Part shown: in pieces, positions 1 through 12,503 of the stretch | Position numbering within the stretch: the first letter of the stretch is position 1 | Layout of the letters: every line of letters starts with the position of its first letter | DNA from: Nematostella vectensis | Lineage: Eukaryota > Cnidaria > Anthozoa > Actiniaria > Edwardsiidae | Direction of reading: 5' to 3' | Assembly (NCBI RefSeq): GCF_932526225.1 | Contig: NC_064039.1 | Span: 12,728,139-12,792,138, forward strand | DNA: 64,000 bases | Translations under genes and position numbers: made by a program | The notes under the pieces: generated by a model | What the model saw: only the letters and a program-made list of their open reading frames with translations | What the model was told of the DNA's origin: nothing | Database searches by the model: none

Positions 1-118
1 TGCATTAAAGGGCACTAAACATTGGCCCCAGCGTGCATCAAAGAGGCACCAGGCCTTGGTCCCAGCATGCATCAAAGGGGCGCCAGGCCTTGGTCCCAGC
101 ATGCATTAAAGGGGCGCC
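1..118. repeat. 34-bp tandem repeat cut by window edge
   Basis: About three and a half units of roughly 34 bp run from the first base. Each has the form tgcatcaaag-ggcgccag-gccttggtcccagca with a few substitutions. The array probably continues to the left of the window. No coding or RNA feature is visible in it. Confidence 0.75.
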
Positions 119-2865
119 ATGATTGCTTTTCGCAACGGAACGCCCTCGCGCTGTCGGTCAAGGCTGCTGATAATTGATATGACGCCCGTTTAAACAATCC
201 AAGGATCTCGTTAAAATAAATATAACCACCTCCATTCACTTTATAAAATTCCAAAATAGTTATACTTCTCATTCAAATGCTATAGTATGCTCCTGTTGTG
301 CGGCCACTATGTCTAGTTTGGTCATGAGGGCGACGGCATGATAGTGGTCTTTCCAACCACCCCCACGCACCAGCCCCTCCCCTCCCCCTTTTACCCGAAC
401 TCTGATATCCGTTTACCAATTTTTTATCGATTTGGACGCCGTGTCCCACTGATTTTTTGTTGTCTTCATATTCTGCACGGTATGTGCGACAATTTTAGGG
501 TTTCGAGCGAGGTTGAGGAAAGGGCAGCGTGCTCGCTTCAACTCGGGTTATTCGGACGCGAGATGTTGGTATTATAATTTTCAAAACACCTAGATAGCAG
601 GCGGTATTGTTAACTAAAATACTATACGAGACAAAACCGCCATTTAATTCATTACAAGAAAGACGGCCAAATTACAAATATTAAAGCCGCTTGTGGTAGC
701 GGCGAACCGGTAGGAAAACCCTAGCTCATTTTTGCTTGTCGTTACATATCTATAATAAAACTTGACTATAATGCTCAAAGACTTCCTTCCCCTCACATTT
801 CATAAAGGTGGCAATACGATACTAGGCTTTTGTACCAGTATGACATCTCGGGTAAACAAAGGGAAGAGCCTGTTTAGGTTATTGATGTTAAAAAAACTTT
901 TCCTGTTCTGTTTCTATGTATTATACTGTGTCTTGATGAATTTTTTTGTACTAAAGAATATATTTGAACCGGAAAAATAAGACAAAACCTATTAGCTTAC
1001 ACGCCAGAATTCAATGTTTTAACCACGTGTTTAAGGTGTGTATCATGTTACGTAATCGCCCTTCAAGAAGCGTCAAAACCAATCACAGTAAGCTACTGTT
1101 TTGAGTCGTGAATTTGAAGGTCAGCATAGAACTTCTTCTGTGGAGGATCTCTTTTGTGTTTTCTTATTTTATTGAGTTTATAACACGTTTTCACCTTGAT
1201 AGACTTTTCACTGCATGATGCTATCTGGCGAAGATTATGACTCCCGATGCTTATTTCCCCCTGCGATTTCTGGCGTGTTTTATTATCATCTTTTTTAGAA
1301 GAAACACGTTTTGACCGTTAACATGCTTCTCACTGCATGATGTTATCATTGGCCTAAGATTATGACTCTCGATATAATCCCCTTCCTACGGTTTGTCCCA
1401 TCACATATAGGAATTGCCAGCAGACTTTTGAAAACGAAAAAAGCGCTAACTTTCGTTAATGCAGCCTCAGGGGGGATCAGTGTCCGTGCTTCCATTGAAT
1501 TATGCTTTTCATGTTTTCTTGTATGAAATTAAGTATGAGCCATGGGTCTGAAACGCATGCCCATATGACTTCGTTTGTGTTAAACACATTTACTTAATTG
1601 TTTGTTGTGTCTGTGAACGGGCTGATGGCGCGATGGTGTTATCATGAGCGATAAAGCAACACCGAGATATTTCATATTGCGCGAGGAATTTCAGAATTTT
1701 ATTATCACAAAATTTCATCACGCGACTTTTATCTCACATGTCAGAAAAGTTTAGCTAGCATAGTTTTTGCTGTTTCGTTTCGATTTTTATTGTCCATATA
1801 ATTTCTTGCGTGTTTTTTTATTTAATTTTTATATTATTCCATTGGCTCCTCTACATTATGTCACGTACTTTCCGTTTCATTTTGACTTTCCGTTTCCACT
1901 TTCACTTTCTTTATTTCTTGCCTCTATTGTCTTTCTCGCTTTATCTTCTTTACACACTCCCCTTCTTGGCTTACCTGTTTAATTTCGAACAAAGCAAGAC
2001 TTTATACCGATACCTCATTCGTATTACTCGCCTCACCCCTTGCCGTGTATGTGAATTATCGATTGATAAAACGTCGTTTTGGCGCCAAGATTTGATACGC
2101 GTTATCCGCGATTTCAAATCATTAATGAATGAATCGGCACGGTCGTCGTTCCCATTCATAATTTGTTTAACTGATATAGCAATCACTTATAGAATCATTT
2201 AAAAATCATATGAATGGAACAGATTTGAAAAACGCCTGCTGTTGATAGTGCGATAGTTTTTGATTGTCTTTGATTTTTTTGGATTGATATTTCTATGGTC
2301 TTAGTGAAGCCTATGTACCAGTACAGTGGGCAAATATTTTGAAGTTGTTTTATTCACTCGTTTTAATTTGTTGTTGCTTTTTATTGATGCTATAAATTGT
2401 ACGATGAAATAACTATCTGAGTGGCAAAAATATTCTTGCCACTCTCTATATATAATAACTTGTCTCGAGTTTAATTACAGTAATGTCTAAATTATTTAAC
2501 CAGTCTTTCATTTCGCTTTCTCTTTCATCTTGCATCGCGTACACACGCGGCTTTCCCGCGCTTTTATGCCTTGTGACACTTTTGGTACCCGCGGGCACCA
2601 GTTCATTAATGGGATGCGGATTTTCGCGCGCTTTTGTCTGTAGCTACCACCCGCTGTTCGCGCTCTTTTATCTAGATGGACATCAAAACGTGCTTTGGCG
2701 CGAAAGATATCATTAAATATTTACATTGAAAATATTAGTTTTGATATCTTCTACAATCATCATTTACGTTTATTATATGTATGGGGATGATTCATTCCTT
2801 TTTTTTTAAAGTTTGGATACAGTTAAAGAGACCTCCCGTTATTTCTAAATAAGTGAATAAAAATA
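119..2865. other. Non-coding AT-rich stretch
   Basis: Only short ORFs without recognisable domains occur here, on both strands, with composition like the surrounding non-coding DNA. I see no convincing splice-bounded exon, tRNA or transposon terminus. A pyrimidine-rich run lies near 1860-1980. Confidence 0.5.
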
Positions 2866-3920
2866 AATAAGAGGGGAGACCAAGAGAGCATAAGATAAGA
2901 GAGGGGCACTTTGGTATTACCCGCGCGCCATGTCGAGTCCGAATCCGGCTATTTTTAGTAACCACCACTGCGCGTGAGCATTTTTACTCACCCTACCCCA
3001 GCGCTTTGGCATTTACATCTTGTTGTTTGCCGCTATTTTGTGAAATGAAACCGAAAAAACCTCCCCCTATTTGCACAAATAGAATCGAAAATGTCATTCT
3101 AACATCAAGGATACGGGCAGTTGCAGTTTATTAAGGTTATGTAGTACTTCGAGGATTGCAAGATTTCCAAAACGAGACTTCATTCAAAATCAAGAGCTAA
3201 ACCTCGTGCTTCATCATCGTTTTTGCTCCTACTTGCTGCTTCGTGGTTTCTCAACATTCATTATCTTCCTAATGGTCAAACGAAATCTGTAAGTTAGACA
3301 TTAGATATAATATTGATTTTTGTGAATATACCGGTGAACTGAGAAGGAATAAAAAAAAATACATTTCATAAAACTATCCTTGTAACGAGGGAATGTATTT
3401 TTGTGATGGTCAAAGCCAGCAAGCTGAAATATCTGAGCTTTTGTAAAATTTAGAAAATAAAGAGGGAGATATTACTGTACTTCTTTGATGTTGTTATCAT
3501 TATATGTTATATTATTATGTTGTTATTATACAAGCTGGTGTCGGGATTTGTATCAAACGCAGTATATCACAGCCATTTTATCGCTCGTCGGTTTTTTTTC
3601 TTTCTCATTTGACTTCGCCGCTCAGACAAACAAAACAGTCAAACGATTCAGGGATTTAGCTTTCTGTGAGTATATTTGCCAATCTTGGTAACTTAAGTTA
3701 GACTTTTTTTCTTCCGAGTTATTTTACATGATCTCTTTTCATTCCTATCGAGTTGGCAAAACAACAACACGCAACCCGCGGGGGAGTAGGACAAAATATA
3801 AGGAGCAAATTCTCACGCGCAGTGGTGGGGTGGTGGTTACTAAGACAGATTCGGAATCGACACGGCGCGCGGGGAATACCAGTGTCCCTCTTATCTTATG
3901 CTCTCTTGAGGAGACTTATT
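2866..3920. mobile_element. Foldback-type element with ~190-bp imperfect inverted repeats
   Basis: The left arm (about 2866-3060) reappears as the reverse complement at about 3728-3920. Shared blocks include aagagagcataagataaga, the cgcgcg-rich block, the gtaaccaccactgcgcgt-like block and a ttgttgttt-gcc block at the inner end. Both outer ends begin aataag. The middle (about 3060-3728) holds no recognisable transposase, so this looks non-autonomous. A clear target-site duplication was not found. Confidence 0.6.
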
Positions 3921-4939
3921 GCAAGAAAAAAAGATAGCACGTGTTGAGTCAGGGTTTCGGCTCAACTCCCTTCTATATCTTAATATATTTAAGTTTGCAT
4001 CGATTTTTGATTCATTTGTTGTTCCGGTGCGAACATAATGAAGAAGTGTGGGTAAAAAAAAAGATGTTTTGAACGCAATTGCTAGTATATATTTTTGAAG
4101 ATTGGTATCCATAGGCATATGTGTTTAAATTAAAAAAAAAAGTTGGTGTTGTTTTTTTCTAAACGTAGAAGAGGAAAGCTTGATATGAAATCTTGCTTAG
4201 TTTTATCGCCATGGTGACAGGAGCAATATTTATGTGAATTTTGTCTGTGTGCGTCAATGGCTGCTCTTAAAATTTGTTCGGTTTATCTGACGCCGTGTGT
4301 ACAGTTAAGTTGTCTAAAAAGGTGTTGAGTGCTCTGGATTAAAGAGAGTATTTCTACAATATGTAGGTATTTTTAAAGGTCTACTAGCACATTTAATAGA
4401 AATTTTCTATTAAAAAAAATAAAAGAAATTTATTGAGGGGAATATATAAATGCTACAATTTTCGAGCCAAAATCTGAACAAAGTTAGGTCAACAGGGCGC
4501 CTGATGGATTGTTTTTTTATGGGTAAAATAACAAAGTTCTGCAGGTTGCTGGAAATCCTTGGGCAAAAGGATAAGTTTTGGAGCAGAACAAAGATTTAGT
4601 CAAACTATTGGAAACCAAAAACAACAATGGTTGCTTTAGATGTTGAATTTAATTTGAGATAAAAGATTTTTTAAATATTACAATAAATAATTGTAATAAA
4701 AATATTGATATGATGATATTTACAATATGTGTTTGGATATTGTTTTTGGATTCAATTTTAAGATAACCTAATATTGTAATATGTTTTAGATTTTTGCATC
4801 CGCTTAATGCTTTTCTCTTTTTCAATTCAAATACTCCCATATTGTCTCTTGTTTTTCATTTGAAAGTTCAGTCATCCAACAAGTACTGTCAGCTGTAATC
4901 CTCGCGACGGCCGTATATCCACTTTTCCCCATCGCCATT
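3921..4939. other. Intergenic, AT-rich
   Basis: No gene, RNA or repeat signature recognised; long A and T runs and short spurious ORFs only. It would contain the 3' untranslated region of the minus-strand ORF that ends at 4940, if that is a gene. Confidence 0.4.
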
Positions 4940-5323
4940 TTATCTCTGCATCTTTGTACGTTTTCTCGACTTTCCCAATTTCAGCGTTTTTGTGATGTCA
5001 AATTTTTCAGTTATCCCTTTAGTCATTCGCGAATTACAACTTTCTTTAGTGTTCGTTGTCTTATCATCAAGCGAAAAGCATAGCGATGCTAGCTCTAAGT
5101 CCAATGAACTTAAATGCGTTTTGAGTTTTCTTCTTTTTATTACGAGCGGGTCGCAAGGTTTCTCGTCGAAGAGTCGTTTAAAATGACTGTTGTGGCAGCT
5201 AAAATTCAAGGCATCGCTGTCTTCGCTTTCCTCTTCATCGTCACTTTCGAACGACCTTTCAAGCGCCATAAATTTTAGTTCATCCTCTACTTCCAGCACT
5301 GGCGAATTTTCTTTTATGACCAT
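4940..5323 (-). CDS. Hypothetical 127-aa acidic, probably nuclear protein
   Basis: An uninterrupted ATG-to-stop frame of 127 codons. The N-terminal third contains an acidic run (ESDDEEESEDSD, about residues 26-37), followed by a basic cluster IKRRKLK (about 62-68) that could serve as a nuclear localisation signal, and a lysine/arginine-rich C-terminus ending KSRKRTKMQR. No family is recognised and no cysteine/histidine metal site or membrane segment is visible. A TATA-like tataaaata lies about 140 bp upstream on the same strand, which supports transcription. No splice junction is needed to make it open, but it could also be the first exon of a longer gene. The opposite strand is also partly open, which lowers confidence. 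Function not assigned. Confidence 0.4.
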   Translation of the reverse strand: MVIKENSPVLEVEDELKFMALERSFESDDEEESEDSDALNFSCHNSHFKRLFDEKPCDPLVIKRRKLKTHLSSLDLELASLCFSLDDKTTNTKESCNSRMTKGITEKFDITKTLKLGKSRKRTKMQR

Positions 5324-5465
5324 TTCAAGGAGAGTTCTCTACTACTGTTATCGATCTCTTGCTATGGACAAGCACTTTAGTTCACCTGAACACGCGGAAA
5401 TCCGACCCACAGTGAACGATCTTATAGTTGCTCGCGAATGAATTCCTATCGAAAACGGCACAGTA

Positions 5466-5474
5466 TTTTATAAA
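5466..5474 (-). promoter_or_regulatory. TATA-like box upstream of the 127-aa ORF
   Basis: Reading the minus strand the sequence is tgtttataaaatactgtg, placing a TATAAAA core about 140 bp before the ATG at 5323. TATA-like matches are common in AT-rich DNA, so this is suggestive only. Confidence 0.3.
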
Positions 5475-6402
5475 CACTCCAATATCGGCAAGTGTTGTCA
5501 TGGTGATAAGCTCAACGCGCGTAACGTCATTGTTGAAAAGCGAAGCCGTGACTAAACGGGTCGTTGAATTAATTTGCATTCGAAATTGTATTTCCCAAAA
5601 TAACACCTAAAAATGTGATGTAGCGTGTTATTCGTGCGTTTCAAAGATTCAAGGGATTACTATACAACTCACGAACAACCGACTAAAAATCAGGGATGTG
5701 TGAAAAATATTATCGATCCCATATTTCTTTTTTATTCAGCAATTATTTGGACTGATTGTTACTTGTATTGGTATGAGTCATACGGTAACCTAGCGCCACT
5801 GATATGATTATTTTATCACATATGTAAATGGTTATTATCTTATTTCCTGACAAACCTGATTGACCAAAAGAGTATCGCTCGCAAGCCGTGTATGTGAACG
5901 TGATTGCTCTACTTTCCGTGACAAGAAGATTACCAAGATCACGATGAACTGCCATGATCAGGCAATGCGAATAAAACAAGAACCATATTTGAGAAGCTTA
6001 AAATAGACCAGATTCCTTAATAGGCAATCATTTAGTCTAGTGATTTTGGAACAAGTACTGGGAGAATGTTCTAAACGGTAATAAGTCATACAAAAATAGT
6101 GTTGCTTTTGCCGATCGCGTGTAAAGCGTACATCCAGTTACGTGGTGAAAACAAAAGAGCTTGAGAGACAGGTTATAAAATTACCAATATGGGAATCAGG
6201 GATTTGTGAAAATAGAATAGCTATTCTATTCACGAACAGCCTAAAAAAGATAATGTATTTTCATGCTTTAAAATGGATAATTTTCTGGTCTATTTATTTG
6301 ATTACGAAGGTCTGCTCTGATCGAGGAAAACTGAATACCACTGCGAGCTGGGACGAGCAATATAAGAGAAAAAGGTACCGCTAAATGAATAAACGAAACA
6401 CA

Positions 6403-6450
6403 CCCCCCCCCCCCCCCCCCCCCCCCTCAAAATCCTGGCTGCGGGCATGT
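6403..6450. mobile_element. Remnant of a small poly-C-ended transposon terminus
   Basis: A run of 24 C is followed by tcaaaatcctggctgcgggc. Reverse-complemented this reads gcccgcagccaggattttga plus a G run, which resembles the terminus of the 313-bp MITE family at 26838 and 45752. Only one end is present here. Confidence 0.45.
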
Positions 6451-6504
6451 ATCATAAACACGTGGAACATAGAATCTGATGCTCCTTTAGTACTTGTATA
6501 TATT

Positions 6505-6510
6505 TTTATT
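6505..6510 (-). terminator. Candidate polyadenylation signal of Myc
   Basis: TTTATT on the plus strand gives AATAAA on the minus strand, about 235 bp downstream of the Myc stop codon at 6745-6747. Confidence 0.35.
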
Positions 6511-6744
6511 ATACAATTCTAGAAGGGGAAAAAACTAGCCCCTCTCTGCCTCTCTAGCTCATACTATGATTATACTGTTTATACGTGAATGGATGTTTTC
6601 AGATATATATTCTTTTCTTGAAATTTTTCTTATAAGATTATAAGCACAGGAATTGAGGTGTTTGTACCTCATGTCCTTTTTCTCTTGTCACACCCTTTCG
6701 ATTATAATGCCTTTCTGTTGTAAGAAAGTTTTATATGCAATTTC

Positions 6745-8715
6745 TTATCGTTCTTTGCAAGCCCTGGTCAGTTTCATAAGTTTCTCTAATAACGCCGCAT
6801 TTTTGCGTTTCTCCGCATTCTTTTCCTCTTTCAGGCGAAGTTCCTCCTTTTGCAGCCTTGGCACAAGTTCATATGCCTTCCTCAATATCGCTATTTTGGC
6901 TGTTTTCTCGTTATTTTCTAACTCAGGAATACTTTTCCGAAGCGAATTAAATCGACTCCGCAGCTCGTTACGCCTTTTTCGTTCTAAGTCATTATGTGAG
7001 ATTCTGAAATTGTCCGGTTCACTGTCAGATGAAGTTTGCTCATCGGGTTTGTCTTTCTGTCTTTGTGAAAGCCGTGGTTGCGGCGTATTCTGTGTACATT
7101 TAATACCAAGGGGCCGCGAACACGCGTGGTTTACTGGAGCCGTTTCACGCGAATCCTCGCTAGTGGTGATACCAACGACGTCGATTTCTTCGTCTGAAAA
7201 AAAAAAAACGAAATTAATTATTCTGTTTGTCTACGGATACATTATCAAATAGTCAATCATGTACCAAGTTGTCATGGGTCTTTATGTCATCACTGTTTGT
7301 TTGGCTATTCATATGTGTTTTTGAGTTTTTTTTTTTTTTTTTTTTTTTTCACGTAAACACGTTTGTGCGGCGCTGATTTAGAAAAACGAAAAACAAAAAA
7401 AACAAAAAACTCTTTTCCTGGTCGTGCGGGTAAGTGTACAATTGTTTTTGGCAGGAATACAATTAAAACCTGCAGACGCAGACCAAGACAATGAAGGCGG
7501 TTTTTTCATTGATCTTTCTCTACTCTCGACGATATCAAAACAAAAATTGCATCTCCAAGTTAGAACATCCTCACAACGGAAAATTAAAGCCATCGAATTA
7601 TAAGGTCAATCGCCTCCATTTACCCTCCCGCACAAATACCAAAATGGCTATTTTAACTTTTCTTGCAATAAGGCCGTTTCAATTGTAGCAAATAGCAAAT
7701 GAATAGTCGTTCGAAATTATTTAAAGAGAACTATTGACATTGGTTAGAATTTATACCCTGCTGTTCGAATTTTAGACGAATTTTATTATACTATAATTTT
7801 TTGTTGCAAAATCATTGGACGGCTTGTTTTCTGAGAGGAAGGGACTCAATTGTGAAAACCTTGTCGAACATTTTAAATCCAATCAACCATCCATTTAAAC
7901 AGCTGCGCAAAAGCATCACCGTTGTCAAATAAAGCTGATGACAAGAAAAGCGACGTATGCATAAACGTTTTGTCTGATGTTTCTTTTGTGATAATAACAC
8001 CTTAATTTTCTTTCTTATTTCAACATGAACACATCGTTGTATGAAATTTGATAAGAGTTTTTTCGATTCACCTAAACTGGAATAAAAGATTACCTGAGTC
8101 TGAAACGTCGTGCAAACTCCTGCCAATAGAATTCCCTTCAGTTGAACATTCCCCTTGATCCGCCCAAAGCGATGTAAACGAAAATAAATCTTCAGCTCCG
8201 ACGTACGTACTCGCGATAGAATCAAAACAAACCGGAGTCATGTTCAGACTAGAGCGCATCTCAATGTCTATTGCAGAGTCCGGCCTTTTGATTCGCTCCC
8301 CCGCATTCCACATTATGTCATTGAGTATCGGCGCTGATCCGGGCGATGAGCTGATTTCCCGCGCTTCTTCTGTGAAGCGGGAAATTTCTCGCAACTCGTC
8401 AAGCGGGCCGCTTGGTACTGCGTCTTGCAAATGTTTTTCAATCTCACTTGTGGTTCCATTCACTGGTGAAAGCGGAGGGGTTAAAAGGCAAAACGTCTCC
8501 CAGAATTCATTCCCAGGATTTGGGAAGAAAAAATTCTCGTCTTCTTTAATGTAAGGGGGCGAATCATATTTCGGGTATTCTAACATCTTCGTAGTTTCTG
8601 CGGATTGAGGTGTCATTTTTGATGTGCACTCTAGAAAGCTCAGCTTTCGACTGATCGTAACTGCTGGTCGCACACGTGTATTTAAATGTTCGTACCACTG
8701 CTCTTTCCAATTCAT
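6745..8715 (-). CDS. myc: Myc proto-oncogene homologue (bHLH-leucine zipper transcription factor)
   Basis: Two coding exons, 8715-8094 and 7193-6745, joined by GT-AG splicing in phase 1, give 356 codons. Myc heterodimerises with Max on E-boxes (CACGTG) to drive growth and proliferation genes. Seen in order: YPKYDSPPYIKEDENFF (about 48-64), like the conserved Myc N-terminus; Myc box I with FCLLTPPLSP (75-84), keeping the T-P-P-L-S-P phosphodegron (Thr79/Ser83, matching human Thr58/Ser62); Myc box II NDIMW (about 132-136); acidic DEEIDVVGI at the start of exon 2; basic region HNDLERKRR; helix-loop-helix; and a zipper to the C-terminus (274-356). The intron sits just before the acidic segment, after SDS, as I recall for the vertebrate exon 2/3 boundary. 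The ATG at 8713-8715 is the first in frame; the ATG of MLEYPKYD (residue 44) fits the usual family start better and is an alternative. A same-strand paralogue lies 6 kb away. Human MYC is about 440 aa, so this is a short form. Confidence 0.93.
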
Positions 8716-11700
8716 TTCCCCTCCCACTCGCTTGTCCTATATGCAAATCTGCATGCAGATCTGAAGTTTCGCAAACAATAAGAAACCTTACTACTACAAT
8801 CAGGCTCTTGCAATATGCAGTCTCCTTGGTCAGACAAGAAAACGTTTGTTGTTATTGTTGTTTTTGCTCAAGCGTAAAATTTAAAAAGACGGTCGTCGCA
8901 ACCAATGTTAGTGCTTTTAAAACAGAATTCAATGAAGTTCTGGTGGTCTACAGAACAAAGCACGTTTTTTTGGCTTTGATCAAAGAATTAGCCCCCATGA
9001 AACCGGGCATTTTAATGTATACCACCTGCTTAAGCTTGCAAAGAATTCTACAACCTGTTAGTAAAATGCCGGTGGAGTAAGTTTAATTAACTACACATTA
9101 GAAATAAAAATGCCTCCTCTAACCTCCTGGTTTATTAGTTTGTATCAAAAGCGTCAGCGACAACTTTCCCATGGAAAGCAACGAAAGTGAAAACCTCGCT
9201 GTTTCCCTAGTTTTTTTTTTTTTTATTATAGGTTTCCTCTGTAAAATAGATTTATAATCGTTCTTTAGACATCAAAGTACCAAAGCCACAGCAAGTGTAA
9301 TTGCCATACAGTTTTAATCTAAATTGTTATAGTGTTCAAGTGGCCTTTAAACTCACTTAATGCCCTATGTCAGAAAAAGTTTTAAAAAATTATCGTGGTA
9401 CCCGCGGCTCTTCTAAGTTTATTTTGCCAAATTGTGTTTCTCAGACATGAAAAGAAGTGTAATACTGGGAACACATATTATTACATTTCTATATTTCTAT
9501 ACAGTGATGTTATCTTTATTATAATTGTTACCAAAGGTTCCTGTATAGTTTCTGCCTCGGGGGCCGAATTTTCTATTATGCTTTTAAAAATATTTTATTT
9601 CCTCATCACCTGTATCTTGAGTAAATCATCTCAAAACAAATGCAAAACCACCTATTGTCCTTTGCTTGTAAAGAAATAATAATAAACGAAGTTACAGCGT
9701 GGATAAACTAATTTAAATCGCTTTTCTCTTAAACATCCCATTTTCATACTGCGTAGTCTATTAATTCTTAGCTACTTTTAAGCTACTGTCAGCTTTCCTA
9801 CTGGCCAGTAGGAAAGAAGGCTTTTATTCTTTCCTTTCTATACCAGTTATTTTACATTAGCAGAAAAATAAATATTTCTTCCTCAAAATAGTTTCCTCAA
9901 TTTCTCACAAGTTATTTAGTTGATTGAGACCCTTCTTTCTGGCTTTCTTACTAAATAATATTTTTCATTTTGTTTATACAGTTATTATTTTTGCTGACGT
10001 GTCGTCTTTGAAGTCGTCGCACTATAGATTCAGATTACGGATTTTTTAACCCAGAGGTTTTTCCCATCCTTCTCTATTATATCTTGTAAAAAAAATGAGC
10101 GCTTCAGCGAGTTGGCGACAAGGTTGTAGTAAATTCTTGACAAGAAGATTCGAAGCTTATTGTTTTTCTAAATACAAAGTACACAGGTATTTTCATTTAC
10201 ACAACACACGTGTTTGCAAACACAATGACGGCGATAGTTAGTCAGTTAACATTAAACTTTAATACACCTCGTTTTTTTAGAACTCACGATATTTTACAAT
10301 GTTTAGCACCATGCCTGAATGGTGTGGTTCTGCTACGGACATTACCTAGACATTAAGATACTTGAAGCGTGTCGCGGAACAACATAAAATTCACTCAGCA
10401 TTTTAGTGCTAAGATAAGCATGTAGAAAGCATGTTTTGTTACCTGAGAAGGGGTATTTAATTAAAATTCTTTGTAAATTTAAGAAAAGTCCAGGCTGAAA
10501 GTTGTTAGTTTCTTATAAAAAAAAGTTTATAGTTGCTTTTTAAAATCCTTAAAAAAGAAACTTCGCAAACGTTGTTGTAATGCAATTATCTTGTATCCTC
10601 GGTCGGATAAATTTTCTGCAACGTCGAATGCATTTTTCCGAGGGTGGAAAAGGTTAATGCAATGACTTGTGTGTCGGGAAAGTTCTCTATATGACCACAA
10701 GTAAAGGTGTGAAAAGAGACTAAAAGACTCTACACAAAGGGTACCATGGAGTGTAGACCATACCCGTTGTAGTAAGTTATTACTCAATAGACAGTATAAA
10801 CGGGATATTACTTTGTAACGAGTTATTGAAATGTCAATGTAAAGCTTCTCTTACTTTTTTACTTAATATCTCCCTCTATTTTTATTGTACATAAGTACTT
10901 TAAGTCTTTAATTTTTCAAGTCTGGCAGCCGCAATTGTGTCATCCTAGCAAAAAGGAAGCATCCATTTTCATCGGCTGATGAAGATATTACGATTTAAGA
11001 TTTTGAAGTCGGGATATATGGATTATAAAACTTCGTTACTTAACTCAGGCCTGGGTATTCGTACTCCACTGGAGTGACTTGTTATTCTTGTTATTATAAC
11101 CGGGTTTTTACTGTATTTCGAGATTTCATCACATAAATTGTCCTCCATTATAAAATAAAAACAATGGTGTATTTGATAAGGACACAAGTAATCGTTAGTT
11201 TGCCGGGATGGTTCCAGCACAAGCAGAGATGTGAAGAGAGTCTCGCTGTGTCCTTACAATGGAGTGTGCGAGTTTCTTAAGACCAGAAGTAGTGCACACT
11301 CCACTCTAAACAAAAAATGCTATAATAGACTAAATAAACGCAGGCATAGGTAATATATGGTAATAAAGTACAACAAAGGTAGGGCGCACAAAGGGGGATC
11401 TGCTGTTACCTGTTGTCATATACAGTACACCGTTATTGGAAAGTAAGACTCGGTGAATGCGAGTGACAGGTATAAAACCCGTTGAATACGAATGCGTTAC
11501 CATACTGCCCGACCTCTCGCGCATCGTCTACAGTAAGTGTTGACGGTTTTTACCCCTAAAATAGTAATTTTCATGACCGAATTCCTGATTCCTTTTTATA
11601 TATGCTGCTTTTTCATTGCGCTTACCTCAATTCATTAGACCGGCCTCTCGAGTCCAGTCCATCCATGTTATGACCAAAAAAGAGCATATATGTTCATCTA

Positions 11701-12270
11701 AACATCCACACTTCATGATGAGGAATTTTAACATCATCGTGATAACAGCATTGAAATGGCTTGAAAAACGCCTGTTTCCTCACACCGCCGCTTACATCTT
11801 CACCAATCCGCGTGCAGGATTTTATACTCGTTTGCCAGACGAGCATGTAGAATAACGAACTTAACGCTTAATGTAATAGCAAGAAATTTAAAAGTCTCCT
11901 GTAGCTCGTGATATGATTTTGCCTACAGTTATGATGAAATCACAGATTACGTAATGTCACATGGCCATGGAGATGCATCCCCCTTGACCCGAAGACGACT
12001 TAATATTGGTTCAGTTGTCATTTTATTCGAACCCAATCAAAATTCGTTTTTTAATTTGTGGTTATTACAATAAGCCTTACCGTGTTATTACAGTTGCACT
12101 TGTTTTTGTCAATGTTTCCATGGTAACCATGAAAGGTTCACCTGCACGCCAAATTCTTCGACTTGACCAGATTTAGTTTAGCTTATTAGGATGGTTCAGG
12201 TAATGTTGGCGGCGAAAGGGATGGTCAAGAGATTTCAGAGACTTTGTCTGTGAGCTAGAAATTTGTCAAT
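8716..12270. other. Intergenic region between the two Myc-type genes
   Basis: Scattered short ORFs with no recognisable domain. It includes the Myc promoter side near 8716-9100, a 24-bp perfect palindrome at 9793-9816 and a short inverted repeat tggagtgtgc/gcacactcca at about 11263-11305. No RNA gene or transposon was recognised. Confidence 0.45.
9793..9816. repeat. 24-bp perfect palindrome
   Basis: The sequence is its own reverse complement with no spacer; the core is cctactggccagtagg, extended by ctttcc-type ends. No transposon ends were seen around it. Confidence 0.8.
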
Positions 12271-12354
12271 GAAATTAGGTTACTTTACGCCGATGCCTTG
12301 CGAGTGAATAGTCCCCCAAGGCAGGGCCGTAGTAGTGGGTGGGGCACTGGGAAC

Positions 12355-12503
12355 ACGTGCCCTCCCCCCCTTCCACACCCTCCCCCCCTTCCACTCCCTC
12401 CCCCCCCCCCTTCCACTCCCTCCCCCCTTCCACTCCCTCCCCCCCTTCAACTCCCTCCCCCCCTTCCACTCCCTCCCCCCCTTCCACTCCCTCCCCCCCC
12501 CCC
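12355..12503. repeat. C-rich minisatellite (polypurine/polypyrimidine)
   Basis: About eight units of the form cccttccactccctcccc, 18-20 bp long with varying C-run length. One strand is almost purely pyrimidine, the other almost purely purine. All the long ORFs over it are repeat translations (Gly/Glu or Pro/Leu) and are not treated as genes. Confidence 0.85.

Larger units (their letters stand above)
5480..6744. other. Intergenic, includes Myc 3' untranslated region
   Basis: No ORF of interest. Contains the poly-C element remnant at 6403-6450 and, at 6505-6510 on the minus strand, an AATAAA that is a candidate polyadenylation signal about 235 bp after the stop codon of the minus-strand Myc gene. 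Confidence 0.4.

Noticed and set aside
6653..7252. 199-codon plus-strand ORF
   Set aside because: Shadow of the minus-strand Myc exon 2, whose bHLH-zipper is unmistakable.
8240..8554. 104-codon plus-strand ORF
   Set aside because: Antisense shadow of Myc exon 1 with no features of its own.
8716..8727. Upstream extension of the Myc frame to 8727
   Set aside because: It begins at GTG; the first ATG is at 8713-8715, and GTG starts are not expected in an animal nuclear gene.
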